Below are positions 4,991 through 7,197 of a stretch of DNA of 7,197 bases, in pieces. The stretch comes from Chitinophagaceae bacterium (GTDB lineage: Bacteria > Bacteroidota > Bacteroidia > Chitinophagales > Chitinophagaceae). The stretch covers positions 1 to 7,197 of the forward strand of contig JACVCQ010000121.1 in the NCBI GenBank assembly GCA_016741945.1, given 5' to 3'. How positions within the stretch are numbered: the stretch's first letter is position 1; every line of letters begins with the position of its first letter. The notes below the pieces were generated by a model, which was not told the DNA's origin, did not search any database, and saw only the letters and a program-made list of their open reading frames with translations. The position numbers and the translations under genes were made by a program.

Positions 4991-5256
4991 GGAACACGGA
5001 TTTTCATGATTGATCATGATAGATCATGGGAATCATGACAATCCGTGTTCTATTAAAGTTCTCAGCTACGAAACTGATTGATGGGCCGCAGATTCTTTAT
5101 GATTGATCATGATAGATCATGAAAATCATGAAAATCCGTGTTCCATTAAAGTTCTCAGCTACGAAACTGATGGATGGGTCGCAGATTTTTTATGATTGTT
5201 ATGATTTACGCGGATAGTGCTCTTCTATCATCATCTATCTTAAAAATCTGCGGCCC
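4991..5256. repeat. Cluster of three palindromic elements with a 93-bp tandem duplication
   Basis: Three elements share an ATGATTG-type core. Element 1 (4991-5050) has head GGAACACGGATT and tail AATCCGTGTTC. Element 2 (5083-5144) has head GGGCCGCAGATT and tail AATCCGTGTTCC. Element 3 (about 5176-5256) has head GGGTCGCAGATT and tail AATCTGCGGCCC. The head of element 1 (4991-5011) is a perfect 21-bp inverted match to the tail of element 2 (5124-5144); the head of element 2 (5083-5094) is a perfect 12-bp inverted match to the tail of element 3 (5245-5256). No open reading frame of note is present. It lies directly after the hydrolase gene and could shape or protect its mRNA 3' end. Confidence 0.85.
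5006..5191 (+). repeat. Two tandem copies of a 93-bp unit
   Basis: Copies 5006-5098 and 5099-5191 differ at 7 of 93 positions by my alignment. A short start of a third copy (ATGATTG) follows at 5192. The unit runs from the core of one palindromic element, through its tail and the 30-odd-base non-palindromic spacer (TTCTCAGCTACGAAACTG), into the core of the next. Confidence 0.85.
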
Positions 5257-5310
5257 CTACTCCTCCTTTATACGCTCCCAGCGTCCCCTCTTACCTCTGA
5301 GACGCTTTAT

Positions 5311-5348
5311 ATCAGGAGAAAATACCCCGTAAAAACTCCTGATTTTTT
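5311..5348 (+). terminator. Probable intrinsic terminator between the hydrolase and topA
   Basis: ATCAGGAG (5311-5318) pairs with CTCCTGAT (5336-5343) around a 17-nt loop, and the 3' arm runs straight into six T residues (5343-5348). The loop is long, so strength is uncertain. Its position, just before a predicted promoter, fits a boundary between the two transcription units. A further weak hairpin (5280-5285/5301-5306) lies just upstream. Confidence 0.55.
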
Positions 5349-5356
5349 GCACATTT

Positions 5357-5386
5357 TTTGTGTTTTCATGGTTTCCCCTAATATTG
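5357..5386 (+). promoter_or_regulatory. Predicted Bacteroidota-type promoter for topA
   Basis: TTTG (5357-5360) and TAATATTG (5379-5386, one mismatch to TAnnTTTG) are separated by 18 bp. Transcription would start near 5392, giving a leader of about 105 nt before the topA ATG. The leader contains a TCTGCC/GGCAGA hairpin (5468-5473/5478-5483) ending 13 nt before the start codon. Confidence 0.45.
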
Positions 5387-5496
5387 CAGGGTAGCGAGGC
5401 CTGATTTTATACCATACATATAGGTATGAAACAGGTGGATTTACCTACAAATGATGACAAACTAAAGTCTGCCTTTGGGCAGAAACGGAACTGTAC

Positions 5497-7197
5497 ATGG
5501 CAAAGAATTTATTGATTGTTGAGTCTCCGGCCAAGGCCAAAACCATTGAAAAAATCCTCGGATCTGATTTCGAGGTAAAAAGCTGTTATGGTCATATCCG
5601 GGATCTGGAAAAGGATGATATGGGTATTGATGTCAACAATCAATACCAACCCCGTTATATTGTACCTGAGGATAAAGAACGTGTGGTGAAGGAATTACGT
5701 CAACTGGCCAAAAAAGCAGATGAAGTATGGCTGGCATCGGATGAGGACCGTGAAGGAGAAAGTATCAGCTGGCATCTGGCTGAAGTACTCGGATTAGATC
5801 CCAAAACGACCAAACGTATTGTTTTCCATGAGATCACTGCCCCTGCTATCAAAAAAGCGGTGGCGCAGCCTCGTCTCATCAATATGGACCTGGTAAATGC
5901 ACAACAGGCCCGTAGGATTCTGGACAGATTGGTAGGTTTTGAATTGAGTCCGGTATTATGGCGCAAGATCGGTATGCAGCGCAGCCTCAGTGCCGGTCGT
6001 GTACAGAGTGTGGCGGTGAGGTTGATCGTTGAGCGGGAAAGAGAGATCAATCATTTTGTTCCGGAGAGTAGTTATAAAATTGAAGCCTTATTTGCTGCAA
6101 AAGATATTAATCAGCGTGATGTTACTTTCAAAGCAGAAGGTCCATCCAAAATCAGCACCCAACAAACAGCTTCTGATTTTCTGAAGAGCTGTAAGAATGC
6201 GGATTACAAAGTCATTGATGTTACCGTTAAGCCGGCGAAACGTACACCAGCCGCTCCTTTCACCACTTCTACCCTACAACAGGAAGCTTCTCGTAAACTG
6301 GGTTATGGGGTGAGTAAGACCATGTTGTTGGCTCAGAAACTGTATGAAAGCGGTAAGATCACTTATATGCGTACAGACAGTATCAATTTGAGTGATACTG
6401 CTATGGCTGATATTAGAAAAGAAGTGGAGAGTAGTTATGGGAATGATTATTATCAGCCGCGTAAATACAAAAACAAAAATGAGAGTGCACAAGAAGCCCA
6501 CGAAGCTATTCGTCCCACTTACATGAATAACAGAACAGTGGCTGATGAAGACACACGCAGACTCTATGAACTCATCTGGCGCAGAACCATTGCTTCTCAG
6601 ATGAGTGATGCTGAATTTGAAAAGACGGTTGCTAAAATTTCCATCTCCACCAATAATGACACTTTAAGCGCTACCGGCGAAGTGATGAAATTTGATGGTT
6701 TTCTAAAAGTATATCTCGAAGGAAAAGATGATGAAGACGAAGATGATACAGAAGGCATCCTTCCTCCCTTGGCTGCCGGACAAATACTCAAGTTTCGTGA
6801 GATGACAGCTACTGAGAAGTTCACTCGTCCTGCACCTCGTTATACGGAAGCTTCTTTGGTGAAGAAATTAGAAGAGCTGGGAATTGGTCGTCCTTCTACT
6901 TATGCGCCTACCATTTCTACCATCATCAAAAGAAATTATGTAGAGAAGCGTGATAAAGAGGGAGTAAAGAGAGAAGTGAATGTATTGCGCCTGACACAGC
7001 AACAAGAATTAGAAAAAGAAATTTTAACTGAAAATACGGGTGCAGAGAAAGGAAAACTCTTCCCTACGGATTTAGGTATGGTGGTAACTGATTTCCTGAA
7101 ACAACATTTTGGTAAAGTGATGGATTTTGGTTTCACTGCGCGTATTGAACAAGAGTTTGATGAGATTGCTGCCGGTAAAACACGCTGGAGCAGTATG
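5497..7197 (+). CDS. topA: DNA topoisomerase I (type IA), 3' end missing
   Basis: Type IA topoisomerase that relaxes negatively supercoiled DNA by transient cleavage of one strand through a 5'-phosphotyrosine. The 567 visible residues include the Toprim domain with LLIVESPAKAKTIEK (5-19, Glu9), YGHIRDL (31-37) and the metal-binding SDEDREGE (81-88, Asp82/Asp84/Glu86). They also include the SLSAGRVQSVAVRL block (163-176) and the active-site segment GKITYMRTDS (286-295), with predicted catalytic Tyr290 and Arg292. EAHEAIRP follows near 340 and GIGRPSTYAPTIS near 464-476. An acidic insert (KDDEDEDD, about residue 410) is of a type seen in Bacteroidota TopA. The ATG at 5497 is preceded by a poor Shine-Dalgarno, usual in this phylum. 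The C-terminal part, including any zinc or basic repeats, is beyond the window. Confidence 0.97.
   Translation, partial: MAKNLLIVESPAKAKTIEKILGSDFEVKSCYGHIRDLEKDDMGIDVNNQYQPRYIVPEDKERVVKELRQLAKKADEVWLASDEDREGESISWHLAEVLGLDPKTTKRIVFHEITAPAIKKAVAQPRLINMDLVNAQQARRILDRLVGFELSPVLWRKIGMQRSLSAGRVQSVAVRLIVEREREINHFVPESSYKIEALFAAKDINQRDVTFKAEGPSKISTQQTASDFLKSCKNADYKVIDVTVKPAKRTPAAPFTTSTLQQEASRKLGYGVSKTMLLAQKLYESGKITYMRTDSINLSDTAMADIRKEVESSYGNDYYQPRKYKNKNESAQEAHEAIRPTYMNNRTVADEDTRRLYELIWRRTIASQMSDAEFEKTVAKISISTNNDTLSATGEVMKFDGFLKVYLEGKDDEDEDDTEGILPPLAAGQILKFREMTATEKFTRPAPRYTEASLVKKLEELGIGRPSTYAPTISTIIKRNYVEKRDKEGVKREVNVLRLTQQQELEKEILTENTGAEKGKLFPTDLGMVVTDFLKQHFGKVMDFGFTARIEQEFDEIAAGKTRWSSM

Noticed and set aside
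5700..7136. Four minus-strand frames opposite topA (5700-6050, 6274-6501, 6597-6824, 6936-7136)
   Set aside because: All antisense to well-conserved TopA motifs; no recognisable features.

Overview
The window looks like chromosomal DNA of a Bacteroidota bacterium, most likely family Chitinophagaceae. That placement is inferred from protein style (a KdsC-like phosphatase, a UbiA-family enzyme and Maf in one run; a DUF2520 protein; a Bacteroidota-like TopA with an acidic insert), from near-matches to the Bacteroidota promoter pattern TTTG / TAnnTTTG, and from the absence of strong Shine-Dalgarno sites. The database hits that would fix the genus could not be run. There is no phage, transposase, CRISPR array, rRNA or tRNA gene.

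Layout. Positions 1-4093 hold six genes on the minus strand, transcribed in this order: DUF2520 Rossmann protein (4093-3326), adrenodoxin-type [2Fe-2S] ferredoxin (3227-2892), IscX (2686-2447), KdsC-like HAD phosphatase (2394-1879), UbiA-family prenyltransferase (1831-899) and a Maf nucleotide pyrophosphatase (496 to beyond base 1, 3' end missing). On the plus strand, divergent from DUF2520 with only 11 bp between the start codons, is an alpha/beta hydrolase (4105-4989). A 507-bp gene-free stretch with repeats, a terminator and a promoter follows, then topA (5497 to beyond the window end).

How the genes relate. They are mostly housekeeping. The ferredoxin-IscX pair recalls the tail of the proteobacterial isc operon (fdx-iscX) but stands here without iscSUA-hscBA. 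KdsC-like, UbiA and Maf are connected to envelope sugar, polyprenyl lipid and nucleotide-pool sanitation respectively; their co-orientation suggests joint transcription rather than one pathway. TopA relaxes negatively supercoiled DNA.

The unusual content lies between the genes. (i) Degenerate 7-bp repeat arrays sit on gene boundaries: one starts at the base after the ubiA stop codon, one contains the ferredoxin stop codon, and an 8/7-bp GGGT-type array contains the maf start codon. (ii) A 180-bp set of nested palindromes lies between ubiA and maf. (iii) A 17-bp-stem perfect palindrome fills nearly all of the iscX-kdsC gap. (iv) A mosaic of three palindromic elements, with a 93-bp tandem duplication, lies downstream of the hydrolase. 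These are the parts worth following up; the genes themselves are conventional.
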